A stretch of 64,000 nucleotides of DNA from a gamma proteobacterium symbiont of Ctena orbiculata (GTDB lineage Bacteria > Pseudomonadota > Gammaproteobacteria > Chromatiales > Chromatiaceae): assembly GCA_003058525.1 (NCBI GenBank), contig QBVD01000046.1, positions 1-64,000 of the forward strand, written 5' to 3'. The notes under the pieces are model-generated. The model was not told where the DNA came from. It searched no databases and was given only the letters and a program-made list of their open reading frames with translations. A program made the position numbers and the translations under genes. Each line of letters starts with the position of its first letter. Positions within the stretch are counted from its first letter, which is position 1. Below, piece by piece: positions 7,131-16,256 of the stretch.

Positions 7131-8722
7131 CAGAGCGTCCCCCTTTCGAGACAATCACGAAAGTGAACCACACTGTATTCGTGTCCCATCAATACAAGCA
7201 GATCATCCTTTTTGAGCGTGAAGTTATCTTTGGGATTAAAGAAGAAACAACTCCCCTGTAGATCATAGTAGGCATGCTCTTCAGCCGTGCCGCATCCCGC
7301 TTCACGTATCACACCAAAGGGTGTCAGTTTGCGGTGCCTGAAATCGATACTATCAATGCGTCGCCCGACCAATACACTCTCCTGCTTGACACGCACTGCC
7401 TCAATTCCTTCCGGAGATTGGCCGGTCAGCAATCCATAAATGGCCTCGAAAGCGACCGGTTGCCCGGCGTACTCGGCTGCGATCAAACCGAACACCTGAT
7501 TGGGTGCGACGCAATAGTCGGCACCGGCACGGTAGAGTTTGGATAGATTTTCCCGATGGTTGGCGCGGGAGATGATTTCGATGTTTGGATTCAACTGTTT
7601 TGCGGAAAGGGTGATATAAACATTGACCACATCATCCCCGGTAAGACATAACAATCGCTTAATACGCTTTTCGATTCCCAGACTCGATAACAACTCGGTA
7701 TCTTCTCCATCTCCGACCACCGCCAGGTGGCCGCGCTGTTTGGCGATGAGCGCATTCTCATCCAGCGGATCAATCACGAGAAAGCCACGTTTGTCCCCTG
7801 CCATGCGTTCCGCAACCACCTGCCCTACCCGCCCAAAACCGCAGATCAGGGTGTCGATACGTTTACGTTCTACCTCGGAATAGATCCGATGGGCGCGAAT
7901 TTCATCGATCTTCTCGCCAAAGGCAGAGACGATGATGGAGGTGAAAAACGAGATCACGCCCAATCCGGCGATGATCAGCACCAGGGTGACAACCCGTCCT
8001 TCGGTGGTGTGCGGTGTTATGTCACCATACCCAACCGTTGACATGGTCACCAGAGCCCAATAGACACTGTCGAAAAAGCCGGTTATCTGGGCGTCCTGCT
8101 GATCGGCCTCAAAGAAGAATATTGCGGTGGCGGCAGTGAAGGTGATGAAGGCCATAAAGATAAACAGCGTCACCAGCTCGATCCGTTTCTCGGAAAGGAC
8201 CTTGACGAACTCACTGATACTGCGGGTATAGCGGAACAGCTTGAAAAGGCGAAACAGTAGGAAGATGCGCAGAAACCGCAATGGCCGGTAGCTGGGAATG
8301 ATCGCCAGCAGATCGATTATTGCCAGTGGTTGAACGACATATCTGATTTTTTCCAGAAAAGCCCGCCAAAGTGCGGGCCAGACCTGGAAGGGCTGATTAA
8401 TGAACTCGGCACGTTCGTAGCGCTCAAGTATCACTTTGTGGCTGTCATTGAAAATCCAGAAACGCAACAGATATTCGATAATGAATATCCCGACCGCAAT
8501 CATCTCGAACAGATCACCAAACATACCCAGGTCATGCTTGACCTCATAGATCAGCATCCATACCGTGGTCAAAACGAGCAGGATCATGAAGATATCGAAA
8601 TAGGGACGAATCGGCGCGCGGGGATTCTCCAACAGATTGTACACTGTTTGTTTCAACCCGGTGTAACGGGCGGAACCCTGCATGGCATAACACTGTTTTA
8701 TGACGCGATGGGAGAATGACAT
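7130..8722 (-). CDS. Six-TM voltage-type K+ channel with RCK domain
   Basis: 530 residues. Membrane segments span about 42-280, with an Arg-rich S4-like helix (RPLRFLRIFLLFRLFKLFRY near 146-165) and the K+ selectivity filter TVGYGD at 229-234 in the pore loop. A cytosolic Rossmann RCK domain begins with GFGRVG at 295-300, and a TrkA_C domain follows at the C-terminus (about 450-525). This is the Kch/KvAP-like layout. A separate RCK protein is coupled to it downstream. Expected role: potassium flux and membrane potential control. Confidence 0.92.
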   Translation of the reverse strand: MSFSHRVIKQCYAMQGSARYTGLKQTVYNLLENPRAPIRPYFDIFMILLVLTTVWMLIYEVKHDLGMFGDLFEMIAVGIFIIEYLLRFWIFNDSHKVILERYERAEFINQPFQVWPALWRAFLEKIRYVVQPLAIIDLLAIIPSYRPLRFLRIFLLFRLFKLFRYTRSISEFVKVLSEKRIELVTLFIFMAFITFTAATAIFFFEADQQDAQITGFFDSVYWALVTMSTVGYGDITPHTTEGRVVTLVLIIAGLGVISFFTSIIVSAFGEKIDEIRAHRIYSEVERKRIDTLICGFGRVGQVVAERMAGDKRGFLVIDPLDENALIAKQRGHLAVVGDGEDTELLSSLGIEKRIKRLLCLTGDDVVNVYITLSAKQLNPNIEIISRANHRENLSKLYRAGADYCVAPNQVFGLIAAEYAGQPVAFEAIYGLLTGQSPEGIEAVRVKQESVLVGRRIDSIDFRHRKLTPFGVIREAGCGTAEEHAYYDLQGSCFFFNPKDNFTLKKDDLLVLMGHEYSVVHFRDCLERGTL

Positions 8723-8797
8723 GTGATGGAGCTACTCACCGATTACCAATTTTCGTTAACTGCCCGAATCCACCAGGACCCTGGCGGATTGCCGGCC

Positions 8798-8815
8798 AGT
8801 GTTAACAAGCCCTAA
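8798..8815 (-). repeat. Partial TAGGGCC-family repeat
   Basis: The minus strand reads TTAGGGCTTGTTAACACT, a truncated and slightly diverged copy of the 33-bp repeat end, in the 145-base spacer between the channel gene and the small membrane protein. Confidence 0.6.
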
Positions 8816-8867
8816 GCTTCTGGCTCTTTATCGGCAGATCTGAAAAAACCTGGAGCTAGCGTATATC

Positions 8868-9260
8868 TCACGGGCGTTGCCGGGAAGCCGACTCCAGTTC
8901 GATGCGTTCATTGTTGGCCACACTGACCTCCCTGCCGTCCAGGGTGACAAAATAGCGCTCTTCGATATCGCCGCGCCGCGCCTGGTAACTGACACTTCTC
9001 CCCGTCTGGGTGTCGACCACGACGACAGTGACGACGCGGGTGGAATCCTGCCACTGCACGAAGAGATAGGCCCCACTACCCGCCAACAGCATAGCCAGCA
9101 GTGCATAAGCCCCCCATTTGAGCAGGGGATTCGTAGCGCGTCTTGCCGCAACATCAGGCTGGCTATCATGGGTGATGGCCTGTACGCGTTGCTGTCTGTT
9201 TTTAACCACCAACCAGGCAATGGCTATAACCGTAAGGGTGAGAATCAGTTTTGTTATCAT
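8868..9260 (-). CDS. Small two-TM membrane protein, unknown
   Basis: 130 residues with membrane segments at about 3-19 (LILTLTVIAIAWLVV) and 48-68 (GAYALLAMLLAGSGAYLFV), and a soluble C-terminal domain of about 60 residues (VVTVVVVDTQTGRSVSYQAR, VTLDGREVSVANNERIEL). Overlapping open frames on both strands are less protein-like than this one. It is divergent from the ankyrin gene. No family recognised. Confidence 0.6.
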   Translation of the reverse strand: MITKLILTLTVIAIAWLVVKNRQQRVQAITHDSQPDVAARRATNPLLKWGAYALLAMLLAGSGAYLFVQWQDSTRVVTVVVVDTQTGRSVSYQARRGDIEERYFVTLDGREVSVANNERIELESASRQRP

Positions 9261-9353
9261 GGCGGCTAAACCCTATCACGTGCCCGCCGTCAGGCCAATC
9301 ATCGACAGTCTTTGCTTGCAGCTTTGGTAGAGAACGATTTACTATCTTCCACT

Positions 9354-10001
9354 ATGTTCAACAGATTCAGCCTCATCAGTATCATCTGCCTATCCACGCT
9401 TATCGGCTGCAGCCAGCCCAGCGAACCCACTATCACCCTCGCGCGCGCTGTCCAGATCGGTGATATCGATCAACTGGAACGCAATATCCATTGGAACGCC
9501 GACATCAACAAACCGGGACCTGAGGGAATGACGCCACTGCATGTTGCGGCGACAAAGGGGAGCCTGGTGATGACCAAAATCCTGGTCAAAAACGACGCTG
9601 ATCTTGAGGTTACCGACCCTCAAGGCCACACACCCCTGCTTAAAGCACTGATTGCACGCAACACCATTGTTGCGGAATATCTATTCAAAAGCGGCGCAAA
9701 ACTCGATCCGAATGCCGCATTGCACGAAACCGCAAAACTGGGCAGCGCTGATCGTGACGTGATTGGATTCCTGTTACGCAGGGGCGCAACACTTGATAAT
9801 ACGGATGCCGACGGCAATACTCCCCTCCATTCGGCGGTTCTCAATGATCAGCGGGTGGTGGCAAAATACCTCATCAACCGTGGAGCCAGCCTGGATATAC
9901 GCAATCGTGCGGGAATGAGCCCGCTGGCGCTTGCCATTGAACGGAAAAATCGGGATATCGAAAGAATTTTAAGGCAATTCGGTGCGAGTGAAACGCGCTG
10001 A
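9354..10001 (+). CDS. Ankyrin-repeat lipoprotein
   Basis: 215 residues from the ATG at 9354, chosen because it starts a clean lipoprotein signal (FNRFSLISIICLSTLIGC, lipobox LIGC); an upstream in-frame start would bury it. About five ankyrin repeats follow (GMTPLHVAATKGSL, GHTPLLKALIARNT, HETAKLGSADRDV, GNTPLHSAVLNDQR, GMSPLALAIERKN). Ankyrin repeats bind proteins; this one should be anchored in the periplasm, probably to the outer membrane. The partner is unknown. Confidence 0.85.
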   Translation: MFNRFSLISIICLSTLIGCSQPSEPTITLARAVQIGDIDQLERNIHWNADINKPGPEGMTPLHVAATKGSLVMTKILVKNDADLEVTDPQGHTPLLKALIARNTIVAEYLFKSGAKLDPNAALHETAKLGSADRDVIGFLLRRGATLDNTDADGNTPLHSAVLNDQRVVAKYLINRGASLDIRNRAGMSPLALAIERKNRDIERILRQFGASETR

Positions 10002-10042
10002 ACACAAGTCATCCATCGTCACATTTAGGAACAGTATTTCAA

Positions 10043-10327
10043 ATGGCATCAACACCCGAAGAACTCAGTGTCACCTACTCGGAGGACGGCATCGATGTCG
10101 TCAAGGAGCTTGACAAAGTCGTACTCTCCAAGGGAGCATGGACAACCATCATATTTCGCTATCAGGATTGGGACAGAGCCAAGCAGCAGTATGGCGCAGA
10201 CAAATATACCATCCGCCGCTACCAGAAACGTAGCGGGGAATATATGCAAAAGAGTAAATTCAATATTTCCAGCAAGGATCAAGCGAAAGGAATAATAGAA
10301 GCCTTGCGGAGTTGGATCGATGAATAA
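10043..10327 (+). CDS. Conserved-looking small cytoplasmic protein, unknown
   Basis: 94 residues, 41 bases after the ankyrin gene, without signal peptide or membrane segment. Predicted beta-strand start (ELSVTYSEDGIDVVKELDKV), a basic central part (DKYTIRRYQKRSGEYMQKSK) and a C-terminal helix (DQAKGIIEALRSWIDE). Compact and charged, and I recall similar short proteins in other gammaproteobacteria, but no function is known to me. Confidence 0.7.
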   Translation: MASTPEELSVTYSEDGIDVVKELDKVVLSKGAWTTIIFRYQDWDRAKQQYGADKYTIRRYQKRSGEYMQKSKFNISSKDQAKGIIEALRSWIDE

Positions 10328-10330
10328 GCA

Positions 10331-11770
10331 CTAGATCTCCGGCGCGATCCGCTCAGCCCAGCTCAGTAACTGTGAGATCAGGTCTCGTTTTTCAGGCATC
10401 AGCGTCGGATCCGCTTCAAGATCATCCAGACGTACCAGATATTCACTCAGGGTGATACTGCCGCCGCCATCGGGATCCTGCAACCTGGCTTCGCGATATT
10501 CCTGCCACCGCTGGTTCTCCTCCACAGAGAGCAGTTCAGGCCAGTTTCTCGCCCGATACCTGAACAACATTTCAGGCAGACGTGCATCGTCGAAAACCAG
10601 GGGGAATTGAGCCAGGGAAGCCGGTTCTGTCGCTAAAATCGCATCCATGCGCTGTCGGTCATCACGGGAAAAGAATCCGCCACTATAGAGCGCCTGATCG
10701 GGATCGCTGATCGGCTCGAAACCGCTTCTTTTGTGAATATTCGCTATTTTGCCGATGAAAGCCGGTTCAGCCAGCAACCGTTGCCGATAGGCTTCGCCCT
10801 GCCTCGGATCGATACGCCACCGCTTTGCCGCATCATCTGTCAGAGTGGATAGAGGTACTACAACCGGACACTTATTGATGTGTACGGTCTTCAGTGGAAT
10901 ACGTTCGACGCCCTCGGGCAGATCTGCGCCAGGCGTAAACAGTCGCTCATGCAGAACCTCCTCCGACAGCCCGAACAGTGGTTCAGGATCATGGCGAAGA
11001 TCATATACGATCACACCGTTGGGATTGGCAGGATGCTTCAGCAACGGTACGACCATCGCGATGCAACCCAGTACGGCCGGATACATTGATGAGACATGCA
11101 ATACCGTCTGGCGCGTTTGCAGATTCAGGCGCTCCGCTATGACATTTTTCTTGCGGCTCTTGAACAGATAGTCGTAGAGTTTTGGCTGACGCTGTTTAAT
11201 CAGCCGTGCCAACTCAATCGTTGCATAGACATCAGAGAGTGCATCGTGAGCGGATTCATGGGAGATATTATTGGCGGCACTGAGCACCTCGAGACGAAAA
11301 CTGGTTACACCCGCTTCATTTTGCGGCCATTCAATACCCTCAGGCCTCAGGGCATGGGTCAGGCGAACCATATCGATGATATCCCAGCGGGATGATCCAT
11401 GCTGCCACTCTCTCGCGTAGGGATCGTAAAAATTCCTATACAGGGTGTTGCGTGTTACTTCATCATCAAAGCGAATCGAGTTGTAACCGACACCGCATGT
11501 TTCCGCTGCGGAAAGTTGTTGATGGATACGCTTGATGAATTCGGCTTCAACCAATCCCTCTCGGAGCGCCTTTTGCGGCGTGATACCGGTAACAAGACAG
11601 GCTTCCGGCTGGGGCAGCATATCGTCACTCGGCTTGCAGTAGATGACCAGCGGGTCACCGACCGGATTCAGATCCGCGTCGGTACGCACGCCCGCAAATT
11701 GAGACGCCCTGTCCCGGCGCGGATCGGCACCCCAGGTTTCGTAGTCATGCCAATAGAAACTGAATGTCAT
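10331..11770 (-). CDS. sbcB: Exodeoxyribonuclease I
   Basis: 479 residues from the ATG at 11770 (MTFSFYWHDYETWG); the frame stays open 27 codons upstream but only through repeat DNA. It degrades single-stranded DNA 3' to 5' in mismatch repair and recombination. DnaQ-type exonuclease motifs are visible: HDYETWG (Exo I, D and E of the DEDD set), GYNSIRFDD (Exo II) and NNISHESAHDALSDVYATI (Exo III with HxAxxD). The SH3-like and helical C-terminal regions follow. Length fits E. coli ExoI (475). It faces away from the repeat cluster at 11782-12191. Confidence 0.95.
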   Translation of the reverse strand: MTFSFYWHDYETWGADPRRDRASQFAGVRTDADLNPVGDPLVIYCKPSDDMLPQPEACLVTGITPQKALREGLVEAEFIKRIHQQLSAAETCGVGYNSIRFDDEVTRNTLYRNFYDPYAREWQHGSSRWDIIDMVRLTHALRPEGIEWPQNEAGVTSFRLEVLSAANNISHESAHDALSDVYATIELARLIKQRQPKLYDYLFKSRKKNVIAERLNLQTRQTVLHVSSMYPAVLGCIAMVVPLLKHPANPNGVIVYDLRHDPEPLFGLSEEVLHERLFTPGADLPEGVERIPLKTVHINKCPVVVPLSTLTDDAAKRWRIDPRQGEAYRQRLLAEPAFIGKIANIHKRSGFEPISDPDQALYSGGFFSRDDRQRMDAILATEPASLAQFPLVFDDARLPEMLFRYRARNWPELLSVEENQRWQEYREARLQDPDGGGSITLSEYLVRLDDLEADPTLMPEKRDLISQLLSWAERIAPEI

Positions 11771-11828
11771 TGTATTGATATGTCCGCAAATGAACGCAAA
11801 TAACAGCTTAAAAAACCCGATCAATACG

Positions 11829-11850
11829 TAGGGTGCGGCTCGCCGCACCA
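11829..11850 (+). repeat. REP-like GGTGCGGC palindrome
   Basis: TAGGGTGCGGCTCGCCGCAC with a GGTGCGGC/GCCGCACC stem. Further copies lie at 11896-11916 (inverted) and 15991-16013. Confidence 0.75.
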
Positions 11851-11895
11851 ATACACAAGCATCATTATGGTACCAATATGTCTAGAGGATTTAAC

Positions 11896-11916
11896 GGTGC
11901 GGCAAGCCGCACCCTA
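11896..11916 (-). repeat. REP-like GGTGCGGC palindrome
   Basis: GGTGCGGCAAGCCGCACC followed by CTA, the inverse orientation of the copies at 11829 and 15991. Confidence 0.75.
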
Positions 11917-11955
11917 CACGATAGAAGCGCCGAGCGGAATCAATAAAATCCATTT

Positions 11956-12037
11956 GCGTTCATTTGCGGACTCATTCCTCAAATCAAATCCACCAATACC
12001 CGGATATAATCCTCGACGCTACGCGCCAGGGCGTGGG
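11956..12037. repeat. 82-bp partial duplication of the deacetylase gene 3' end
   Basis: This stretch matches 12110-12191 over 82 bases without gaps and with about 7 differences. The second copy contains the last 59 bases of the deacetylase gene plus 23 bases downstream, so 11956-12037 is a duplicated, non-coding gene tail. Confidence 0.85.
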
Positions 12038-12132
12038 ATTTGCTCTGGTTTCCACGCTGGTGCGTGGGAAAGATATGAAATCAATATGAATGATTATTTG
12101 CGTTTATTCGCGTTCATTTGCGGACTCATTCC

Positions 12133-13107
12133 TCAACTCAAATCCATCAATACCCGGATATGCGCCTCGACGCTGCGTGCCAGGGCGTGGGGTTCATAGC
12201 CACCCTCCAGGACTGAAACAATCCTCCCATCGGCATACTGCTCCGCCAAGCCCTTGATCTGCTGTGTTACCCAGCGGTAGTCCGCTTCCGTCAAGCTGAC
12301 ACCCGACATGTCATCCTCGATATGGGCATCGAATCCGGCAGAGACAAAGAACATCTGCGGCTTGAAATGATTCAGTGCAGGCAGCCAGTGCCGGGTAACG
12401 GCATCCCTGAATTCAGCGCTCTTTGCGGTCGCCTCCAGGGGCGCGCAAATTATATGATCGGGACTCTCTTCAATATCCGTATAAGGATAGAAAGGGTGCT
12501 GAAAGGTTGAACAGACGATCACCCTTCGATCGTCGCGAAAAATATCTTCACTTCCATTGCCATGATGCACGTCGAAATCAAGTATGGCGACTCGTTCCAG
12601 ACCATACACTTCCATTGCATGAGCGGCACCGATTGAGGCATTGCCATAAATGCAAAATCCCATGGTGCGCATTTTTTCTGCGTGATGCCCTGGAGGCCTG
12701 ACATTGCAAAAGGCATTCGACAAACCCTCATTCATAATCAGATCCACCGCCTGTATGACGGCACCTGCCGCCCGTTTTGCGGCTTGCATGCTCTCAGGGC
12801 TGACCACCGTGTCCGGATCAAGATGAGCATAACCGTTTTGCGGCATCAATTTGTCAACCTGATTGAGATAGGCCACATCGTGACAACGTAACAGTTGCTC
12901 TTTTGTTACCTCGGGTGCATCGTAGTGACGCAAAAAATCATACAGTTGTGCCGCCATCAATCGGTCATCGATCGCCTGCAGACGACCTGCGTTTTCGGGG
13001 TGTCCCTCACCGGTATCATGCAACAGGCAATCCGGGTGTGTTATGTATGCGGTCTTCAATCTCCAAACCTCACTTCCAATGCCTCTATTTGAGCGGGCAA
13101 TACTCAT
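12133..13107 (-). CDS. Histone-deacetylase-family (AcuC/HdaH-like) protein
   Basis: 324 residues. Family zinc deacetylase with the active site intact: H141-H142 (PPGHHAE), D179-x-H181 (DFDVHHGNG), D260 (SAGFDAH) and Y304 (EGGYEP). Such enzymes remove acetyl groups from lysines, polyamines or related amides. A TTG start at residue 17 (LKTAYITHP), preceded by GAGG, is an alternative N-terminus. It is divergent from a Pat-type acetyltransferase gene across 204 bases, suggesting an acetylation/deacetylation pair. The 3' end is part of an 82-bp duplication. Confidence 0.92.
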   Translation of the reverse strand: MSIARSNRGIGSEVWRLKTAYITHPDCLLHDTGEGHPENAGRLQAIDDRLMAAQLYDFLRHYDAPEVTKEQLLRCHDVAYLNQVDKLMPQNGYAHLDPDTVVSPESMQAAKRAAGAVIQAVDLIMNEGLSNAFCNVRPPGHHAEKMRTMGFCIYGNASIGAAHAMEVYGLERVAILDFDVHHGNGSEDIFRDDRRVIVCSTFQHPFYPYTDIEESPDHIICAPLEATAKSAEFRDAVTRHWLPALNHFKPQMFFVSAGFDAHIEDDMSGVSLTEADYRWVTQQIKGLAEQYADGRIVSVLEGGYEPHALARSVEAHIRVLMDLS

Positions 13108-13311
13108 TATAAATCATTAAAAAATCACAACTTAGTTAAAGAAATTGTCATCATATACCGGTAAACTTCAAGCCCATCATGCCGCTATCCATAGTGATCG
13201 ATACTGATACTTTTCTTTAGCGGTGTTGTCTGAGTTTCACACTGTACCTTAATGAGTAATCAAGGACATCATACTCCATATCATCTTACGAAGTTCAACA
13301 GGCAGTAGACT

Positions 13312-15993
13312 ATGCAATCACACTATTTGACGTCTCTCTTCTCTCCAAAAAGCATCGCCATGTTTGGTGCCAGCGATAGGAAGAATTCAGTCGGTGAGGT
13401 GGTATTTAAAAACCTCATATCATCCGGATTCAAGGGGGATATATACCCGATCAATCTCAAACACGACAAAGTACAGGGTATTAAGGCTTATAAAAGTATC
13501 GAGGCAATCAACAAACCTGTTGAGCTCGCTGTCGTCGCCACACCGGCCAAAACGATACCCGCAATCGTACAGGCCTGCGGCGAACACGGCGTTAAGAGCA
13601 TGATCATTCTGTCTGCCGGTTTCCGCGAATCCGGAACCGCCGGCCGGCGTCTTGAAGACAAGATTGTTGAACTGGCAAAGGACTATGGGATGCGCTTCAT
13701 CGGTCCCAACTGTCTTGGCCTGATTCGACCGGATCAAGGCATCAATATTACCTTCGGCAACAACAATGCAGCCCCCGGCAATCTGGCGCTCGTTTCTCAG
13801 TCAGGCGCAATCTGCACTGCCATCCTCGATTGGGCGGAGGTCAACGATATCGGTTTCTCAACCGTAATTTCCACCGGTATCGGGGCGGATCTGGATTTTG
13901 GCGACTACCTTGATTTCCTTGTATCGGATCCCATGACAGACAGTATTCTGCTGTATGTGGAGGGTATAAAGGACGCACGTCGCTTTATGAGTGGCTTGAG
14001 GGCAGCGGCGCGCATCAAACCCGTCATTGTACTCAAGGTGGGACGGCATGCGGCCGGGGCGGAAGCCTCGATGTCACACACCGGCGCCCTGGTAGGCAGC
14101 GATGAAACCTTTTCCACCGCGCTCTCCCGTTCCGGTGTATTACGGGTGGAGACCATTTCACAACTCTTCTCCGCCGCCAAGGCGCTCTCTTCCCGCTATC
14201 GGGTATATGGCGACAGGCTGGCTATTATTACCAATGGCGGCGGTCCCGGCGTCATGGCCGCCGACAGGGCTTCGGACCTGAATATCGAACTGGCGGAATT
14301 CAATGATCAGACAATCGATGCATTGAACAAAGTTCTGCCTGAAGTATGGTCCCATGGAAATCCCGTGGACATCATTGGTGACGCCCCCCCCGAGCGCTAC
14401 CGTGCTGCAGTCGACATCTGTCTCAACGATCCCGCTGTGGACGGCACCATCGTCATACTGACCCCTCAGGCGATGACCGAACCGGAAGAGGTTGCCAGGG
14501 CCCTGATCGATTTGGCGGATTCCCATAAGAAACCGATCCTGACCAGTTGGATGGGGGGTAAACAGATCGAAAGCGCGCGCAAGCTGTTCAAAGACGCCAG
14601 ATTACCCAGTTTTCGGACCCTGGAAAACGCAGTCGATGCCTTCTCCTACCTCTCTTCCTACCAGAAGAATCAGCGCCTGTTGCTACAGACACCCGCGAAG
14701 AGTTCACGCCGGCACATCCAGCCCGATACCGAAGGGGCGCGCCTCATTATAGAAAGCGCTCTGTCGGAACAACGTAAAATCCTCACCGAACCTGAATCAT
14801 TTGCATTGCTCGGCGCCTTCCGCATCAATGCGGTACGAAACGGTATTGCACGTTCCGCCAATGAGGCATTGATCCTGGCTGAATCGATCGGTTTCCCCGT
14901 TGCCATGAAGATCTACTCACCCGACATCTCCCACAAATCAGACGCCGGCGGCATTCGACTCAATATCAGCAATGCCCAGGTTGTACGGAGTACCTATCGG
15001 GATCTGATCGAACAGGTCAAGGAGACCCGTCCCGAAGCGAATGTGGAAGGCGTGACTGTCGAGCAGATGTATCAGAGTCCGAATGGAAGGGAACTCCTCA
15101 TCGGTATCGTGCGTGATCCGGTATTCGGGCCGGTTATCAGTTTCGGCAGCGGCGGCACCGCGGTGGAAGTGATGGGCGACTCGGCGATTGCCCTGCCACC
15201 CCTCAACCGCAGCCTCGCCAGCGATCTGATCGACCGCACCAAGGCGGCAAAACTGCTGAGTCAGTTCCGGCATATGCCGCCCGCCAATCGCGAGGCACTC
15301 ATTGATGTATTGTTGCGGGTATCGACCATGGCTTGTGAACTGCCTTGGATTCATGAGATGGACATCAATCCATTGATTGTCGATGATCAAGGGGCGGTCG
15401 CCGTGGATGCACGCATACGGGTCGATTTCCCACGCCCATCCACCGATCCCTATCACCATCTGGCAATCCATCCCTACCCGGTCAATCTGGTCAACTCCAC
15501 CCAGTTGCCCAACGGCACCAATATCGTGATCAGGCCCATCCGCCCGGAAGACGCCGACCTGGAACAGACCTTCACCCGCCAGCTCTCCGATGAAGCGAAA
15601 TATTTCCGCTTCATGAGCTCGATACAGGAACTGACCCCGGAAATGCTGACGCGATTCACGCAGATCGACTATCACAATGAGATGGCCCTGATCGCAGTCA
15701 CCGAGGATGGCAACCATGAAATTGAATTGGGTGTCGCCCGCTATGTGACCAACCCCGATAAAAAGAGTTGTGAATTCGCCCTGGTGGTATCCGATCAGTG
15801 GCAACGCCAGGGCATCGGGCACAAGCTGATGCACCAGCTGATGGAGGTTGCCCGCGATCGCGGTCTGGAAAAAATGGAGGGCGAGGTATTGAGCAACAAT
15901 TTCAAGATGCTCGACCTGATGAAATCACTCTACTTCCATATCTCCACATCGCCGGACGACAACAGCATCAAGCAGGTAGTGATCAATCTGTAG
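13312..15993 (+). CDS. patZ: Pat-type acyl-CoA synthetase/GNAT protein acetyltransferase
   Basis: 893 residues, close to E. coli PatZ/YfiQ (886). Domain order: CoA-binding Rossmann domain (about 8-130), two succinyl-CoA-synthetase-like domains (to about 460) with SHTGALVGSDE near residue 255, an ATP-grasp domain (about 480-710, VAMKIYSPDISHKSDAGG) and a C-terminal GNAT domain (about 725-893, IVIRPIRPEDADLEQTF, VSDQWQRQGIGHKLM). PatZ acetylates metabolic enzymes such as Acs. The SHTGAL histidine corresponds to the phosphohistidine of ADP-forming acetyl-CoA synthetases, so synthetase activity cannot be excluded. The TAG stop begins a REP-like palindrome. Confidence 0.9.
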   Translation: MQSHYLTSLFSPKSIAMFGASDRKNSVGEVVFKNLISSGFKGDIYPINLKHDKVQGIKAYKSIEAINKPVELAVVATPAKTIPAIVQACGEHGVKSMIILSAGFRESGTAGRRLEDKIVELAKDYGMRFIGPNCLGLIRPDQGINITFGNNNAAPGNLALVSQSGAICTAILDWAEVNDIGFSTVISTGIGADLDFGDYLDFLVSDPMTDSILLYVEGIKDARRFMSGLRAAARIKPVIVLKVGRHAAGAEASMSHTGALVGSDETFSTALSRSGVLRVETISQLFSAAKALSSRYRVYGDRLAIITNGGGPGVMAADRASDLNIELAEFNDQTIDALNKVLPEVWSHGNPVDIIGDAPPERYRAAVDICLNDPAVDGTIVILTPQAMTEPEEVARALIDLADSHKKPILTSWMGGKQIESARKLFKDARLPSFRTLENAVDAFSYLSSYQKNQRLLLQTPAKSSRRHIQPDTEGARLIIESALSEQRKILTEPESFALLGAFRINAVRNGIARSANEALILAESIGFPVAMKIYSPDISHKSDAGGIRLNISNAQVVRSTYRDLIEQVKETRPEANVEGVTVEQMYQSPNGRELLIGIVRDPVFGPVISFGSGGTAVEVMGDSAIALPPLNRSLASDLIDRTKAAKLLSQFRHMPPANREALIDVLLRVSTMACELPWIHEMDINPLIVDDQGAVAVDARIRVDFPRPSTDPYHHLAIHPYPVNLVNSTQLPNGTNIVIRPIRPEDADLEQTFTRQLSDEAKYFRFMSSIQELTPEMLTRFTQIDYHNEMALIAVTEDGNHEIELGVARYVTNPDKKSCEFALVVSDQWQRQGIGHKLMHQLMEVARDRGLEKMEGEVLSNNFKMLDLMKSLYFHISTSPDDNSIKQVVINL

Positions 15994-16013
15994 GGTGCGG
16001 CTTGCCGCACCAT
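15991..16013 (+). repeat. REP-like GGTGCGGC palindrome at the patZ stop
   Basis: TAGGGTGCGGCTTGCCGCAC followed by CAT. Its first three bases are the patZ stop codon. Third copy of the family in the window. Confidence 0.8.
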
Positions 16014-16035
16014 TCAATCTGTCAGTAATTATAAA

Positions 16036-16200
16036 GTGAGTTTTTAGTTTTGAGATATGAGTTTTTAGTTGTATGTGTTCGCTTCGCTCACGCATATTTC
16101 TCTGCAGTCTGGCTGACCCAAGAGGAAGAGAGAATCAAAAACAAATTGCGCGGTTTACCGCACTCATCCAACTCAAAACTAAGAACTAAAAACTAAAAAG
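16036..16200. repeat. AT-rich long inverted repeat with GTGTTCGCTTCGCTCAC core
   Basis: Repeated TGAGTTTTTAGTTTTGAG-type sequence on the left and its complement on the right (AACTCAAAACTAAGAACTAAAAACTAAAAAG) flank a loop with GTGTTCGCTTCGCTCACGC at 16075-16093. A related core occurs at 18301-18319. It separates patZ from the convergent rplS terminator. Confidence 0.7.
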
Positions 16201-16225
16201 CCGCTCTGTCCAACAACAGAGCGGC
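16193..16225 (-). terminator. Intrinsic terminator of the rpsP-rimM-trmD-rplS operon
   Basis: Perfect 10-bp stem GCCGCTCTGT (16200-16209) and ACAGAGCGGC (16216-16225) with a 6-base loop, followed on the minus strand by a T-rich tract. It stands 31 bases after the rplS stop. Confidence 0.9.
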
Positions 16226-16256
16226 TCTCTCAACAACCGTGTACAGGTTGAAGTTT

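Larger units (their letters stand above)
11782..11971. repeat. Nested inverted-repeat block upstream of sbcB
   Basis: A perfect 19-bp inverted repeat (GTCCGCAAATGAACGCAAA at 11782-11800, its complement at 11953-11971) encloses two GGTGCGGC palindromes in opposite orientation (11829-11850 and 11896-11916). The left arm starts 12 bases upstream of the sbcB start. Confidence 0.8.
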
